Numbered from the stretch's first letter, positions 42,611 through 52,679 are shown. The stretch is DNA of 64,000 bases from Candidatus Nanopelagicales bacterium (GCA_030157865.1 JAOATY010000010.1:1-64000); one strand, 5' to 3'. Notes: generated from the sequence alone by a model not told the origin. Program-made: numbers and translations.

Positions 42611-43132
42611 TTATTCGATCGGACCGGTGTTGGCCTCTGGGAAATAGTTCTGACCGATTCCTGATGAACGCTTTGGAATCATGACTGAGCGAACCCAAGA
42701 CATAACTTCAACGCCATCTTGATTAATTCCACGAGTGCGCATAGTCAAGATTCCAAAATCTGGGCGTGATGACGAGCTACGCATTTCAAGAACTTTACTT
42801 TCGGCATACAAAGTGTCGCCAACATAAACCGGCGCAGTTAGTTTTATGTCGGTCCAACCTAAGTTGGCAACAGCATGCTGACTCATATCAAGTACTGACA
42901 TACCAAGCACAAGTGCAACGGTGAATCCTGAGTTAACAATGATTCGACCCTCAGCAATTGGATTCATTTGAGCGTAATGCTCGTTGAAGTGATTCTGGTT
43001 TGTGTTTACGGTTAACAAGGTGAACCAGGTTGAATCAGCTTCAGTGATTGTGCGGCCTAGCGGGTGTTGGTAAACATCTCCAACAATAAAATCTTCGGCA
43101 AAATTTCCAATGTCAGCTTTATGAATAGTCAT
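42611..43132 (-). CDS. MaoC-like hot-dog dehydratase
   Basis: GRTITEADSTWFTLLTVNTNQNHFNEHYAQ, VYVGDTLYAESKVLEMR. Confidence 0.85.
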   Translation of the reverse strand: MTIHKADIGNFAEDFIVGDVYQHPLGRTITEADSTWFTLLTVNTNQNHFNEHYAQMNPIAEGRIIVNSGFTVALVLGMSVLDMSQHAVANLGWTDIKLTAPVYVGDTLYAESKVLEMRSSSSRPDFGILTMRTRGINQDGVEVMSWVRSVMIPKRSSGIGQNYFPEANTGPIE

Positions 43133-43169
43133 ACCTAAATAATGCCCTAATCAGAACTTGGGCGCTTAC

Positions 43170-43538
43170 TTAACCGTTGTCTTGGCGACGATCCCAGCGA
43201 TCTTCAAGGCCTTGCATAAATCCACCGGAAGTTGAGGCCTTGCTTGTGGTGCTTGGCTTTCCAGTTGCTGGGCTTGATTTTGCACCCAGGTTTGCGAAGT
43301 AAAAGCCCGCAACGATTGCCAAGAAACCTAGGACGCCAAGGGCTGGAATAGATAGGGATACTGCAGCTAGCAAGATTCCGATTCCGACAACAACGCCAAG
43401 CACTGCAATTCCGATGCTCTTTGTGGCAATTCGATTGGTCATTGACCCACCGAGGGCAGAGGCAAATCTAGGATCTTCGCTAGCCAAAGCGCGCTCCATT
43501 TGTTCAAGCAGCTGCTGTTCGCGATCTGATAATGCCAT
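43170..43538 (-). CDS. DUF3040-like membrane protein
   Basis: MALSDREQQLLEQMERALASEDPRFASAL N-terminus plus two TM segments. Confidence 0.85.
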   Translation of the reverse strand: MALSDREQQLLEQMERALASEDPRFASALGGSMTNRIATKSIGIAVLGVVVGIGILLAAVSLSIPALGVLGFLAIVAGFYFANLGAKSSPATGKPSTTSKASTSGGFMQGLEDRWDRRQDNG

Positions 43539-43655
43539 TTTTGCCCCCTTCGAACTAGTGCCTATAACCAAGACTACGTCTGGTTTGAAGTTTTCGAAAC
43601 TTTAACGCCAGAAATGTCCATTCTTGGCTAAACCTTATGAAATTAGGGCAGATTC

Positions 43656-44882
43656 CTAAGATTCTGGCTTTATTAATCGGGCTGGCTTTACTGCCGAGTT
43701 CCCAAACTTTAAAGAGACCTGATCGATAGCCTCTTCTGCCTCGCGCCAACCTGAGTCCCGATCTGAGAACTCCAATTGAACCGAAGATTCACTGGTTGGC
43801 ACTAGTCCTGTGGCACGAACTCCTACCAGCCGGATGCGAGCACGCTGTAGATGCATAGCTTCAAACAAACTCTTGGCGGTCGCATAAATATCTGTTGCTA
43901 AATCAGTTGAAGCAGGTAGGGATTTACTGCGAGTCACCGAAGTAAAGTCAGCAAATCTGACTTTGATTGTGATGGTTCGGGAAAAGTAGTTCGCGGCACG
44001 AAGTCGCTTAGCAACCTTGTTACTTAGATCCAAGATTTGAGCCAAGATTTCTTCTGGGTCATCGATATCTGATTCAAAAGTTCGCTCTGCGCCAATACTT
44101 TTCTCTGCTTGATTTGGCGTTACAACTCGAGGATCTCGTCCCCATGACAATTCATATAAATGCTCTGCTGCTGCTTGACCAATAACTCTGGTCAAAGTTT
44201 TGACTGGAGTGTTTGCAATGTCGGCAACATTAACTAGTCCAAGTCGAGAAAGTTGTTCTGCAGTCTTTTCACCAACGCCCCATAACGCACCAATTGGTAA
44301 CGGATGCAAAAACTCAATTACTTTGTCCGCGGGCACAACATGTAAGCCATCAGGTTTTGCAAAGTTAGTTGCAAGCTTTGCCACAAACATGGTTGACGCT
44401 ACGCCAACTGAGCAAGTGATCCCCTGTTCATCGCTCACTCGAGCTCTAATGACTTCACCAATCTGACTTGGTGTGCCCATAAGTTTTTGAGCTCCAGAAA
44501 TATCCAAGAAGGCTTCATCAACCGAAAGTGGTTGGACTAATGGAGTTATTGATTCAAAAATTGCCATTACGTTTTCAGAAACTTCGGAATACTTTTCATG
44601 ATCTGGCTCTACAACAATTGCGTTAGGTGCCAAGCGAAGTGCTCGCGACATTGGCATTGCCGAATGCACGCCAAGTTTTCGTGCCTCATATGTTGCCGAC
44701 AAAACCACGCCACGGTTGCCGTCGTATCCAACAATTACTTGTTTACCAGCAAGACTTGGGTTTTCTCGAACTTCAACTAAGGCAAAGAAAGCGTCCATGT
44801 CGATGTGCAAAATGTTGCAGCCGGCGTCATCCCCTTGGGGATTGCGCGCCGAGTTTCCTCGGTTCAATTGCGAACGGCTCAT
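43656..44882 (-). CDS. dinB: Y-family DNA polymerase IV (DinB)
   Basis: ILHIDMDAFFALVEVRENP, GVVLSATYEARKLGVHSAMPM, PLSVDEAFLDISG, LWGVGEKTAEQL; catalytic Asp/Glu present. ATGA-type overlap with dnaE2. Confidence 0.95.
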   Translation of the reverse strand: MSRSQLNRGNSARNPQGDDAGCNILHIDMDAFFALVEVRENPSLAGKQVIVGYDGNRGVVLSATYEARKLGVHSAMPMSRALRLAPNAIVVEPDHEKYSEVSENVMAIFESITPLVQPLSVDEAFLDISGAQKLMGTPSQIGEVIRARVSDEQGITCSVGVASTMFVAKLATNFAKPDGLHVVPADKVIEFLHPLPIGALWGVGEKTAEQLSRLGLVNVADIANTPVKTLTRVIGQAAAEHLYELSWGRDPRVVTPNQAEKSIGAERTFESDIDDPEEILAQILDLSNKVAKRLRAANYFSRTITIKVRFADFTSVTRSKSLPASTDLATDIYATAKSLFEAMHLQRARIRLVGVRATGLVPTSESSVQLEFSDRDSGWREAEEAIDQVSLKFGNSAVKPARLIKPES

Positions 44883-47800
44883 GGTGCCATCTTTGCGGCT
44901 GATCGCATAGATCTTGCGATATCCGACCCTGCGGGTCGAACGTCTGCGTACGGCGATGATCTAAATCCGCTCGCATGTTCCCAAATTTGAGTTGGGGCTA
45001 CTGGATCTAGTTGATGAACTGGAACATTTTGAATTAACTCCTCGACTGCTTTAACTCCGCCACGCTTCCAATGTTGGTAAACCTCAGATAACTCCCAGCA
45101 ACCATTGGCAAGTATCGAAACTCCACGCGGACCAGTTCGACGGACTGTGCCACTAACTAAGAGCAACCAAGAGTGAAACAGTGTGGCGGCATATTGGTCT
45201 TGGGCTTCTTCAAAGAATGTCGCATCAACTGGACCAGTTGAATCTTCTAGCGTGATGAATGCAACTCGCTTTCCGGAACGAATGGGTGGAGTTTGTGTGG
45301 CGACTTTAACCCCAGCAATCAGCACGCTGGACTGTGAGCGAACTGTTAATAACTGATCAGCTGGCACTGCATTTAACTCAGTTAGCATCTGGCGATAAAA
45401 GCTCATGACGTGAGCGCTTACATCAATACCTAGTACTTCAATTTCGTACCTAACTCGATCTGCCAGTGATAGTGCTGGCAATCCAGTTAGTTCAGGGATC
45501 CAGGCAGTCTCTTGCATACCTAATGAAATTTGGTTGCCTATTCGGGATCGCGCAGTTCGCTTTAACTTAAATTCTGCGCTTAGTTCGGCTGCGTGAAACA
45601 GCAAGTCACGCCTAGAAACTAATGATTCATGAAGTGCATCAAATCCACCAGCCAGAATTATTCGCTCCACAATTGGTCGGGATGCTTTACTGCGAATTAC
45701 AAAGTCAGCTAATGATGAATACGGTTGAGCGGAAATGATGTCAGCAACTTCTTGCTCGCTAATTCCTTTTACTTCAGACAATGGAATTCGAATTCCTTGG
45801 CTACCTACCTCAGTTACTTCAACTAGATAAGTGTCCTTTGAGACATTCACATCAAGGCCAAGAATTTCAACCCCAAAACTTCGGGCATCATCAGCGATAA
45901 GTCGCTTTGGATACATGCCTGGGTCATGCGTTAGCACTCCAGCCAAGAAGGCTGCTGGGTGATGTGTCTTAAACCAGGCTGATTGATATGTGGGCAGTGC
46001 AAAAGCAGCGGCGTGCGCTTTGCAAAAGCCGAAGGAAGCAAATGCCCGCAACACGTCCCAGACTTGTTCGATTACTGAGAGTTCATAGTTACGACTTTTC
46101 AATGACCCATAAAACCATTCTCGGATTTCATCGAGTTGCTCGTAATCCCCCATACGACGGCGAATCAGATCAGCAGCTTCAAGTGAGCAACCAGTCATGA
46201 CTGAAACGATTCGCATTACTTGTTCATGGAAAACTACAACTCCACTGGTTTCAGTAAGGATGTCTTTCAAGTCCGGGTGCATATAGTCAGTCATGCCCCA
46301 GCCCTGCCGAGCTCGAAGGAATGGCGTGATCATGTCGCTTTTAACTGGACCTGGACGAAACAGTGAAATGTCAGTGATCAAGTCGCCAAATGAGATTGGG
46401 GCAAACTTTCCAATTAACTCTCGTTGTCCAGGAGATTCAATTTGGAAGCAACCCAAAGTCTTAGTGCTTTGAATTAACTCAAAAGTTTTTGGATCATCGC
46501 GTGGCACTGATTCAAGATTGATTTTTCCAGTTGAGTCTGCGCCATAAGCCTCAGGTCCTTGAACTTGGTAAACCTGATCAATTGCATAGGCCAAAGCTGA
46601 CTGCATACGAACCCCAAGGACATCGAGTTTAAGCAATCCCATATGTTCAACGTCGTCTTTATCGAACTGCGACATTGGAAATTCTTGAGCGCTCGGTTGA
46701 ACTGGCGTGCGCTGCAGCAATGAAAGGTCTGAAAGCACAATTCCGCACGGATGAAGCGCGGTATGTCTAGGTAGTCCGTCTAGTCCTTCAACTAAATCTA
46801 GGAATTGATCTAGATCGCCTCGAGCTGCTCGAACTCCAATTCCACTTCGTCGCAGTTCTGGTAATTCTGCTAAAGCACTTCGGATATGACGAGCTCGGAT
46901 GTGTGGAAATGATTTCGCAAAAGTGTTTATTTCTCCCGGCGGCATTCCCATGGCTGCGCCAACATCGCGAATCGCATGTCGGACTCGGTAAGTTTCGCGC
47001 ATCGAAACACAAGTTGTTCGTTGATCACCAAATCGATCAAAGATTGCTTGATAAATTTCAATTCGCCGATCTGACTCCACGTCGATATCTATGTCAGGCA
47101 AACCTGGGCGAAGTGTGGAGATAAAACGTTCCATTAATAGGTTGTGTTTGATTGGATCTACGCCAGAAATTCCCAACAAGTGGTTAATGAAACTTCCAGC
47201 ACCTGAACCACGAGCTGCGACTCGAACTTTCATTTCTCGAATCATGTCCACAACTTGGGCAACTGTTAATACGTATCCGGCCAAACCCATTTTCTTAATT
47301 ACGGATAATTCAGAATCTAAGCGCTCTCGAGTGGCGCGACGGTCATCATCTCGAGTGACTGAATTGTCAGTCAAGTAGTTGGAAAAACTAACCTCGCATC
47401 TTTCTTGCAGAATGCTGTCTGCGCTACGAGTTTCACCTGGCAATAACTTTGATAACTCGGGAACGTAAACCTGATTCATTCCCAGATCTGATTGCGGATC
47501 GATTACGCATTCTTGGCCGAGTGCCACAGTTTGCCTAAGTAGCGCTTGTCCAATGTCTCGAGGGTCGCCAACCAGACTGGATACTCGTTGCGCAATTGCG
47601 CTCATGTGCTGACTTGAAGCCAAGAAAGCCTGACTGGTTGTGGCTTGATTTGATAACGCAACTTGTCGACGGGAAGCATCAAGTACGTCTGCAATTCGAG
47701 AATCTTTAGGATCGCGATACCTAACAATGTTTGTTAGAACTGCTTGAGTTCTATGCACAATCGCCCACTGCAACATTCGAGCCGCAAAAGTGTCTGAAAG

Positions 47801-48370
47801 ATTTGAGCCATCTGGACTTTGATAGTGCGTAGCGATTTCTAAGTAAGTCCGAACGCCATGATCTTGCCAAGTTCGCAAATGATCTAAGGCCCGATCTGGT
47901 CTGCGATTAAGAATGTTGTAACCGATGTCAGAACGTGGTCCGAGTAATGCAATCAATCCATGCTCACCAGCAAGCTGTAACAATTCTTGGCGATTAATTT
48001 CTGGATCTTCACGAGAATCTTTATGAGCTTGGGAAATAACAGCACATAAACCAGCCCAACTAAGTTTGTCGTGCGCCAACAGAGTTACTCGTGGTCGCTC
48101 TGGTTTAACCCACTTTCCACCGTGCGCTGGAGTTGGCAAGTACGGCTGTGGAGTTTCCAGTGCAATGTCGACCCCAAGAATCGGTGAAACATCTGCGCTG
48201 GCGCAAGCGTGAATAAAACTGACTGCACCGGCTACCGTTTCTCGATCGGTTAAAGCAATTGCGGTTTGTCCGAATTCAGCTGCGCGTACCACCAAGTCTT
48301 GAGGCGTGCTTGTGCCATAACGCATCGATAGTGCTGATGCCACATGCAGATGAATAAAGTCCTGAACCAT
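44879..48370 (-). CDS. dnaE2: Error-prone DNA polymerase DnaE2
   Basis: 1163 aa second C-family polymerase; degenerate PHP start FIHLHVASALSMRYG, RGSGAGSFINHLLGIS, LPDIDIDVESDRR, RRRMGDYEQLDEIREWF. Confidence 0.92.
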   Translation of the reverse strand: MVQDFIHLHVASALSMRYGTSTPQDLVVRAAEFGQTAIALTDRETVAGAVSFIHACASADVSPILGVDIALETPQPYLPTPAHGGKWVKPERPRVTLLAHDKLSWAGLCAVISQAHKDSREDPEINRQELLQLAGEHGLIALLGPRSDIGYNILNRRPDRALDHLRTWQDHGVRTYLEIATHYQSPDGSNLSDTFAARMLQWAIVHRTQAVLTNIVRYRDPKDSRIADVLDASRRQVALSNQATTSQAFLASSQHMSAIAQRVSSLVGDPRDIGQALLRQTVALGQECVIDPQSDLGMNQVYVPELSKLLPGETRSADSILQERCEVSFSNYLTDNSVTRDDDRRATRERLDSELSVIKKMGLAGYVLTVAQVVDMIREMKVRVAARGSGAGSFINHLLGISGVDPIKHNLLMERFISTLRPGLPDIDIDVESDRRIEIYQAIFDRFGDQRTTCVSMRETYRVRHAIRDVGAAMGMPPGEINTFAKSFPHIRARHIRSALAELPELRRSGIGVRAARGDLDQFLDLVEGLDGLPRHTALHPCGIVLSDLSLLQRTPVQPSAQEFPMSQFDKDDVEHMGLLKLDVLGVRMQSALAYAIDQVYQVQGPEAYGADSTGKINLESVPRDDPKTFELIQSTKTLGCFQIESPGQRELIGKFAPISFGDLITDISLFRPGPVKSDMITPFLRARQGWGMTDYMHPDLKDILTETSGVVVFHEQVMRIVSVMTGCSLEAADLIRRRMGDYEQLDEIREWFYGSLKSRNYELSVIEQVWDVLRAFASFGFCKAHAAAFALPTYQSAWFKTHHPAAFLAGVLTHDPGMYPKRLIADDARSFGVEILGLDVNVSKDTYLVEVTEVGSQGIRIPLSEVKGISEQEVADIISAQPYSSLADFVIRSKASRPIVERIILAGGFDALHESLVSRRDLLFHAAELSAEFKLKRTARSRIGNQISLGMQETAWIPELTGLPALSLADRVRYEIEVLGIDVSAHVMSFYRQMLTELNAVPADQLLTVRSQSSVLIAGVKVATQTPPIRSGKRVAFITLEDSTGPVDATFFEEAQDQYAATLFHSWLLLVSGTVRRTGPRGVSILANGCWELSEVYQHWKRGGVKAVEELIQNVPVHQLDPVAPTQIWEHASGFRSSPYADVRPAGSDIARSMRSAAKMAP

Positions 48371-48385
48371 AACTTGCTTTACGAC

Positions 48386-48871
48386 CTACTTGGCAGTCGC
48401 TGTAGTACGGCGCTTTAGTGGAATTACATTATTTGGAATCACAGCTTGCGCAGCGACATTAGTTGGCAAAGTTAACTGCCTTGAGACACCAAGTTTTTCC
48501 GAAACTAAATCAATGAATTCATGTGCATCTCGAACTAAGTCATCTGCTTCACGTGGTGTGACTGCGCCACCAAGACCAACTTCAGCAGCAGCGCGCTTAC
48601 CTGCACCGGCTGCAAAGTATTGTGCCCACTCGGTGAACTCGGGAGCGACCTTAGTTACTAAAGTCCAAACGCTCGTCGGTCTGCGGCTATTTGGTCTTGC
48701 GTAAGCTGCCAGCAAAGCTGCGGCCGCGCGTAATGCAGCAAGGTGTGCCGCAACGTATTTCTCGCCTGCGCGTGATGATGTGATTGCCGCATCTAGGCTG
48801 CGCAATGCGCCACCAAGTAAATCAATGCTGGCTACAGTTACCTGCACTTCTTCTGTTGTTTGAGCAGTCAT
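48386..48871 (-). CDS. SAV_6107-like HEPN-domain protein
   Basis: 161 aa helical; LDAAITSSRAGEKYVAAHLAALRAAAALLAAYARP; neighbours dnaE2 as in other actinobacteria. Confidence 0.7.
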   Translation of the reverse strand: MTAQTTEEVQVTVASIDLLGGALRSLDAAITSSRAGEKYVAAHLAALRAAAALLAAYARPNSRRPTSVWTLVTKVAPEFTEWAQYFAAGAGKRAAAEVGLGGAVTPREADDLVRDAHEFIDLVSEKLGVSRQLTLPTNVAAQAVIPNNVIPLKRRTTATAK

Positions 48872-48914
48872 GTTTCCTCCAATAGCTCTGTTAATAAAAT
48901 CTGTTAGTTAAAAA

Positions 48915-49253
48915 TCAATCCATTACGCGACGGATGAACCATCGCTGATCGCTGTTTGCTATGTCATACACGCCGGAATTAGGCGTGTCAGTGTCACAGG
49001 CGCCGGAGTTAGGCGTGCCCATGTCGCTGGCGCCGGAATTATTTTGCGTAGCCTGATCGGCTGCTTCAATGCGCCAGACTTGCCACTCTCGGGTTTGGCG
49101 AGTGCGCCACCAAGGAGCGGCCTCAAGCCAGCTGAACAAAATTGCCAGTACGACATACCTGCGGCCACGCCAACTAAACCAATTCGGCGCACCGTCGGTA
49201 TCGGTGTTCACATAAGCCAGGGATTTAGAGCTGGCGCCGTAGTTGCGGGACAT
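48915..49253 (-). CDS. DUF6504-like protein with internal 10-aa tandem repeats
   Basis: FSWRGRRYVVLAILFSWLEAAPWW, WQVWRIEA, SGVYDIANSDQRWFIRRVMD; start at ATG 49253 behind GAAAGG and downstream of the LexA box. Confidence 0.7.
   Translation of the reverse strand: MSRNYGASSKSLAYVNTDTDGAPNWFSWRGRRYVVLAILFSWLEAAPWWRTRQTREWQVWRIEAADQATQNNSGASDMGTPNSGACDTDTPNSGVYDIANSDQRWFIRRVMD
48971..49040. repeat. Three-unit 30-bp in-frame tandem repeat
   Basis: CGCCGGARTT at 48971, 49001 and 49031 (exact period 30); encodes SGxxDxxxPN units. Confidence 0.9.
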
Positions 49254-49262
49254 ATCAAGCCT

Positions 49263-49280
49263 TTCGAACATTTGTTCGAA
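49263..49280. promoter_or_regulatory. LexA/SOS box
   Basis: TTCGAACATTTGTTCGAA, exact match to the actinobacterial TCGAAC-N4-GTTCGA palindrome, just upstream of the cassette start codon. Confidence 0.88.
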
Positions 49281-49351
49281 CAGCATAAGGCTAGCGGCAG
49301 ACAAGTTTCCAGTCTTTAGAAAAACCCACTTAAATCAGGGATTAAGCCTTG

Positions 49352-50452
49352 TTATAGCCCGTGGATCTGTGCAGCCTGCGCAATTCGGCCGGCCTGAACT
49401 TCAGTTAAAGCTTGATCTGGCAGGCGTTCATAGCCTGGACCAAATGGGTCATCGATCTCAGTCTTGACGCCAGACATGGCTTCCAAAACTGCCAATCCGC
49501 AATACGGAACGTAAGTCGGCGAGTAACCACCTTCGTGCGTCATCATTACTCGGCCTTCACAAACCTCATCGGCAACTGCAAGCAGCATTTCCGTTAACTG
49601 GCGATAGCCAGATGCCGTAACCAACATGCGACCAAGCGGATCAGAAGCACTGGCATCGAATCCGGATGCCACAACAATCACATCAGGATTAAATCTGCGA
49701 ATTGCTGGCAGTACTACTTTGTCTAAAGTTTCAACGTAGGCACCATTGCCAGAACCGGCTGGTAACGGAATGTTAATTACTGTTCCAGTTGCAGACTTGT
49801 CACCGACATCATCGATGAATCCGCTATCCGTTGGATACAGGTTGTCTTGATGAACAGATATGCAAAGCACGTTTGGATCTGAGTAGTAAATCTCTTGGGT
49901 GCCATTGCCGTGATGAACATCCCAGTCCACAACAACTACTCGCTGAACACCCATGGTTGCGCGAACATTTTCAATTGCAACGGCAGCGTTACCGAAAATG
50001 CAAAATCCCATGCCGGTGGATGGTCGAGCGTGGTGTCCAGGTGGGCGAACTAATGCATAGGCGTTATTCACTGTGCCATTCATTACTGCGCGCAAAGCTT
50101 CAATGGCTCCCCCGGCAGCAAGTAACGCAATGTCATATCCGCCATAACCAAATGGTGACTCGGTATCGCCAGCGTCGCCGCCCCTTGGGTTCAGGCTTTC
50201 GGCTTTAATGCGAGCTACGTGTTCAGGTGTATGAACTCGCAAGATGTCTTCTTCAGTTGCTGGGACTGCGGGAATTCGAACTAAGTCTTTAGTAAGTCCG
50301 GAGACTTCCAATAACGAAGCAAGTCGAACTTTAGTTTCGGCGCTTTCAAAGTGCTGGTACGGCTGAACTGTCGTGCTTGGGAATACGTGCCCAGCAAAAG
50401 TGCCAGTGTCGTGCCAGCCATAAAGTTCATTCCATACATACCCAGTTGTCAT
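49352..50452 (-). CDS. Class II HDAC-fold amidohydrolase (histone deacetylase/acetylpolyamine amidohydrolase family)
   Basis: LVRPPGHHARPSTGMGFCIFGNAAVA, VDWDVHHGNGTQEIYY, VVASGFDASASDPLG. Confidence 0.92.
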   Translation of the reverse strand: MTTGYVWNELYGWHDTGTFAGHVFPSTTVQPYQHFESAETKVRLASLLEVSGLTKDLVRIPAVPATEEDILRVHTPEHVARIKAESLNPRGGDAGDTESPFGYGGYDIALLAAGGAIEALRAVMNGTVNNAYALVRPPGHHARPSTGMGFCIFGNAAVAIENVRATMGVQRVVVVDWDVHHGNGTQEIYYSDPNVLCISVHQDNLYPTDSGFIDDVGDKSATGTVINIPLPAGSGNGAYVETLDKVVLPAIRRFNPDVIVVASGFDASASDPLGRMLVTASGYRQLTEMLLAVADEVCEGRVMMTHEGGYSPTYVPYCGLAVLEAMSGVKTEIDDPFGPGYERLPDQALTEVQAGRIAQAAQIHGL

Positions 50453-50495
50453 GCCTCTGACTTTACAACTCGGGCCAGAATTTAACTGTCGAATC

Positions 50496-51050
50496 CTATG
50501 CAAATCTTTCAAGCACATATTTAGTATCAACGACTGTGGCAAATTCACCATTTAAATTGGCGCCTGTCATGCGCATCACTTCATCAGCGGAAATAACTTT
50601 GCCATTTACATCCGTCATGTCATATGCCCGAGTTGCATCCAAAACAAAGGTGACTTCATAGCCAAGATTTCCTGCCATGCGCGCCGTTGTCTCGCAGCAA
50701 TGATTAGTTGTAATTCCACAGATCACCACATCGCGGTAATCATTCGCCTTTAACCATTCATGTAGGTCTGGTGTTCCATAAAAAGCAGAATTAACTGATT
50801 TAGAAATCAAGAGATCATGCTTACCTAGAACTCCCGATTGAAGCGCATTGCCAGGGCTATTTGGAGAAAGTTTTGAGTTTGGACTGACTGAATCATGGCG
50901 AACCAAAACAATAGGCGCTTCTTTTGTTCGCCATAAGTCAAGAAGTGACTTTATGTTTTCTTCACACTTTGGGTTCGCGCTATTTCCCCACGCAGGATCT
51001 AGGAATCCATCTTGGACATCGATCACAATTAGTACTGGCAACTGCTTCAT
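50496..51050 (-). CDS. Isochorismatase-family cysteine hydrolase
   Basis: VLIVIDVQDGFLDP, VICGITTNHCCETTARMAGNLGYEV; start at ATG 51050. Confidence 0.9.
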   Translation of the reverse strand: MKQLPVLIVIDVQDGFLDPAWGNSANPKCEENIKSLLDLWRTKEAPIVLVRHDSVSPNSKLSPNSPGNALQSGVLGKHDLLISKSVNSAFYGTPDLHEWLKANDYRDVVICGITTNHCCETTARMAGNLGYEVTFVLDATRAYDMTDVNGKVISADEVMRMTGANLNGEFATVVDTKYVLERFA

Positions 51051-51060
51051 GCCATTAACT

Positions 51061-52482
51061 TTAACTGTCGAATCCCATACCGAATCGATCAAGCGTGCGA
51101 AGCCAGATGTTTCGCTTACCTTGATTGCGATCGGCCTTATCGAGCGACCAGCGCGTGAAGTTAATTCCAGCTGACTTGAATGGCTCAGGCGGGAATGGGA
51201 TTGGCAAAGTGTTAACCATCTCAAGATTACGGCGATCAGTATCGCGATCTAGCAACTTATCGATGGACACTTGGGCACCGAACCGTGATGCCCCAACACC
51301 AAGTCCGGTGTAGCCAGCAACGTAAACAACTTTGTCATCCATCGCAGTTCCCCAGAAAGCGCTAAAGCGAGTGCAAGTATCGATCGCACCGCTCCAGGCA
51401 TACTCAAAGCGCAAACCTTCAAGCTGCGGGAACGTTGAGAAGAAGTGATCGGCTAATTTTGGCCAAGACTTTGTTGAATGTTCATGCTGCACACCAAAAC
51501 CACTGCGGAAATGATAAGTCGCGTCGTATCCACCCCAAAGAATTCGACCGTCTGCAGTTGGACGGTAGTAATGGAATTGATTACCGGTGTCGCTGACACC
51601 TTCATTGCCTGCCCAGCCAATGTCACGACGCTGTTGTTCGCTTAATGGTTCGGTAACGAGAACTGAATCGTAAACCGGAACGATCAAATACTTAAGGCGA
51701 CGAAGTAACGGTGGGAAGGCATTAGTTGCAAGTAAAACCTTTGGCGCCGTAACGCTTCCGAATTCTGTTTTTGCAGTGACTCGATCGCCGCGTTCGTCTA
51801 AGTCAACTACTTTGCTGTGTTCGTAAATGCGAACACCAAGTGAAAGCGCCACATCGCGAAGCCCCCAGGCCAAGCGAGCCGGATCACAAATCGCCACACT
51901 GTCAGGATCAAACAATGCGCCAAGGTAAGTCGGTGAATTCAAACGACGACGAGTTTCCGCTTGATCTAACCAAACCAGTTCTTCGCCATATGGTTTTGCC
52001 ACATCAACAAACTCTTGAAGTTCAGCGACTTGGTATTCCTCGGTAGCAACATCCATTTCGCCGACGCGCATCCAGTCACAATCAATCTTTCGATCGATTA
52101 CGAACTGTTCCATTTCATTTAAATTTTGTTGACCAAGTTGAGTCAGCTTCGCGATGTCATTTGGCCAGCGATCTAATCCATTGGAAAAACCATGAGTGAG
52201 TGATGCCGCTACGAAGCCGCCGTTTTGGCCGGAGGCCCCTCGCGCTACGGCATTGCCTTCAACTAAAACCACATCAAGATTTGGGTTGTGTTCTTTAGCT
52301 TCGATGGCCGCCCATAACCCGGTGAATCCTCCACCCACGATTAATAAGTCGGCGGTTAAGTTGCCAACAACACGTGAGGCATCATGTTCTGGCTCAACTT
52401 CGTCATCAAGCCAATAGGAGCCTTCCCAAACATCGGCCAGGGATGGCAAAACCTGCGGTGAAGGTGTGTGTGAAAAAACCAT
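51061..52482 (-). CDS. FAD-dependent amine oxidoreductase (DAO/PuuB-like)
   Basis: ADLLIVGGGFTGLWAAIEAKEHNP Rossmann motif, GNAVARGASGQNGGFV, VYVAGYTGLGVGAS. Confidence 0.9.
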   Translation of the reverse strand: MVFSHTPSPQVLPSLADVWEGSYWLDDEVEPEHDASRVVGNLTADLLIVGGGFTGLWAAIEAKEHNPNLDVVLVEGNAVARGASGQNGGFVAASLTHGFSNGLDRWPNDIAKLTQLGQQNLNEMEQFVIDRKIDCDWMRVGEMDVATEEYQVAELQEFVDVAKPYGEELVWLDQAETRRRLNSPTYLGALFDPDSVAICDPARLAWGLRDVALSLGVRIYEHSKVVDLDERGDRVTAKTEFGSVTAPKVLLATNAFPPLLRRLKYLIVPVYDSVLVTEPLSEQQRRDIGWAGNEGVSDTGNQFHYYRPTADGRILWGGYDATYHFRSGFGVQHEHSTKSWPKLADHFFSTFPQLEGLRFEYAWSGAIDTCTRFSAFWGTAMDDKVVYVAGYTGLGVGASRFGAQVSIDKLLDRDTDRRNLEMVNTLPIPFPPEPFKSAGINFTRWSLDKADRNQGKRNIWLRTLDRFGMGFDS

Positions 52483-52503
52483 TGCAAAAGTCCAAACGAT
52501 TGG

Positions 52504-52663
52504 GTGAGCGAGGGCTCACTGGTGATCAGATGTGTCTGGCAAAACTCGCCAGCATTGTTTTCTGTCGGTATTCGCATTTTTGCGAATCCGGATCCCACCA
52601 GTCCCTCTCTATATGCGCTCTAGGCCTTAAGTTCCTAGTGCCAATCGGCCACCTCTACAGGTG
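52504..52663 (-). ncRNA. Candidate structured 5' leader RNA (three-way junction)
   Basis: Hand-fold: P1 52591-52602/52518-52527, P2 52566-52590, P3 52536-52552, adjacent hairpin 52504-52519, upstream hairpins 52650-52663 and 52620-52638. Confidence 0.5.
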
Positions 52664-52679
52664 ATCCCCTTGCCCTTTC

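Noticed and set aside
13640-48370. Two full-length dnaE genes as a possible duplication
   Set aside because: The 44879-48370 product has the degenerate PHP start and neighbourhood of DnaE2, so these are ancient paralogues, not a recent duplication.
48971-49040. Regularly spaced short repeats that could look like a mini CRISPR array
   Set aside because: Period of 30 with no unique spacers, in frame within a coding sequence, no cas genes in the window.
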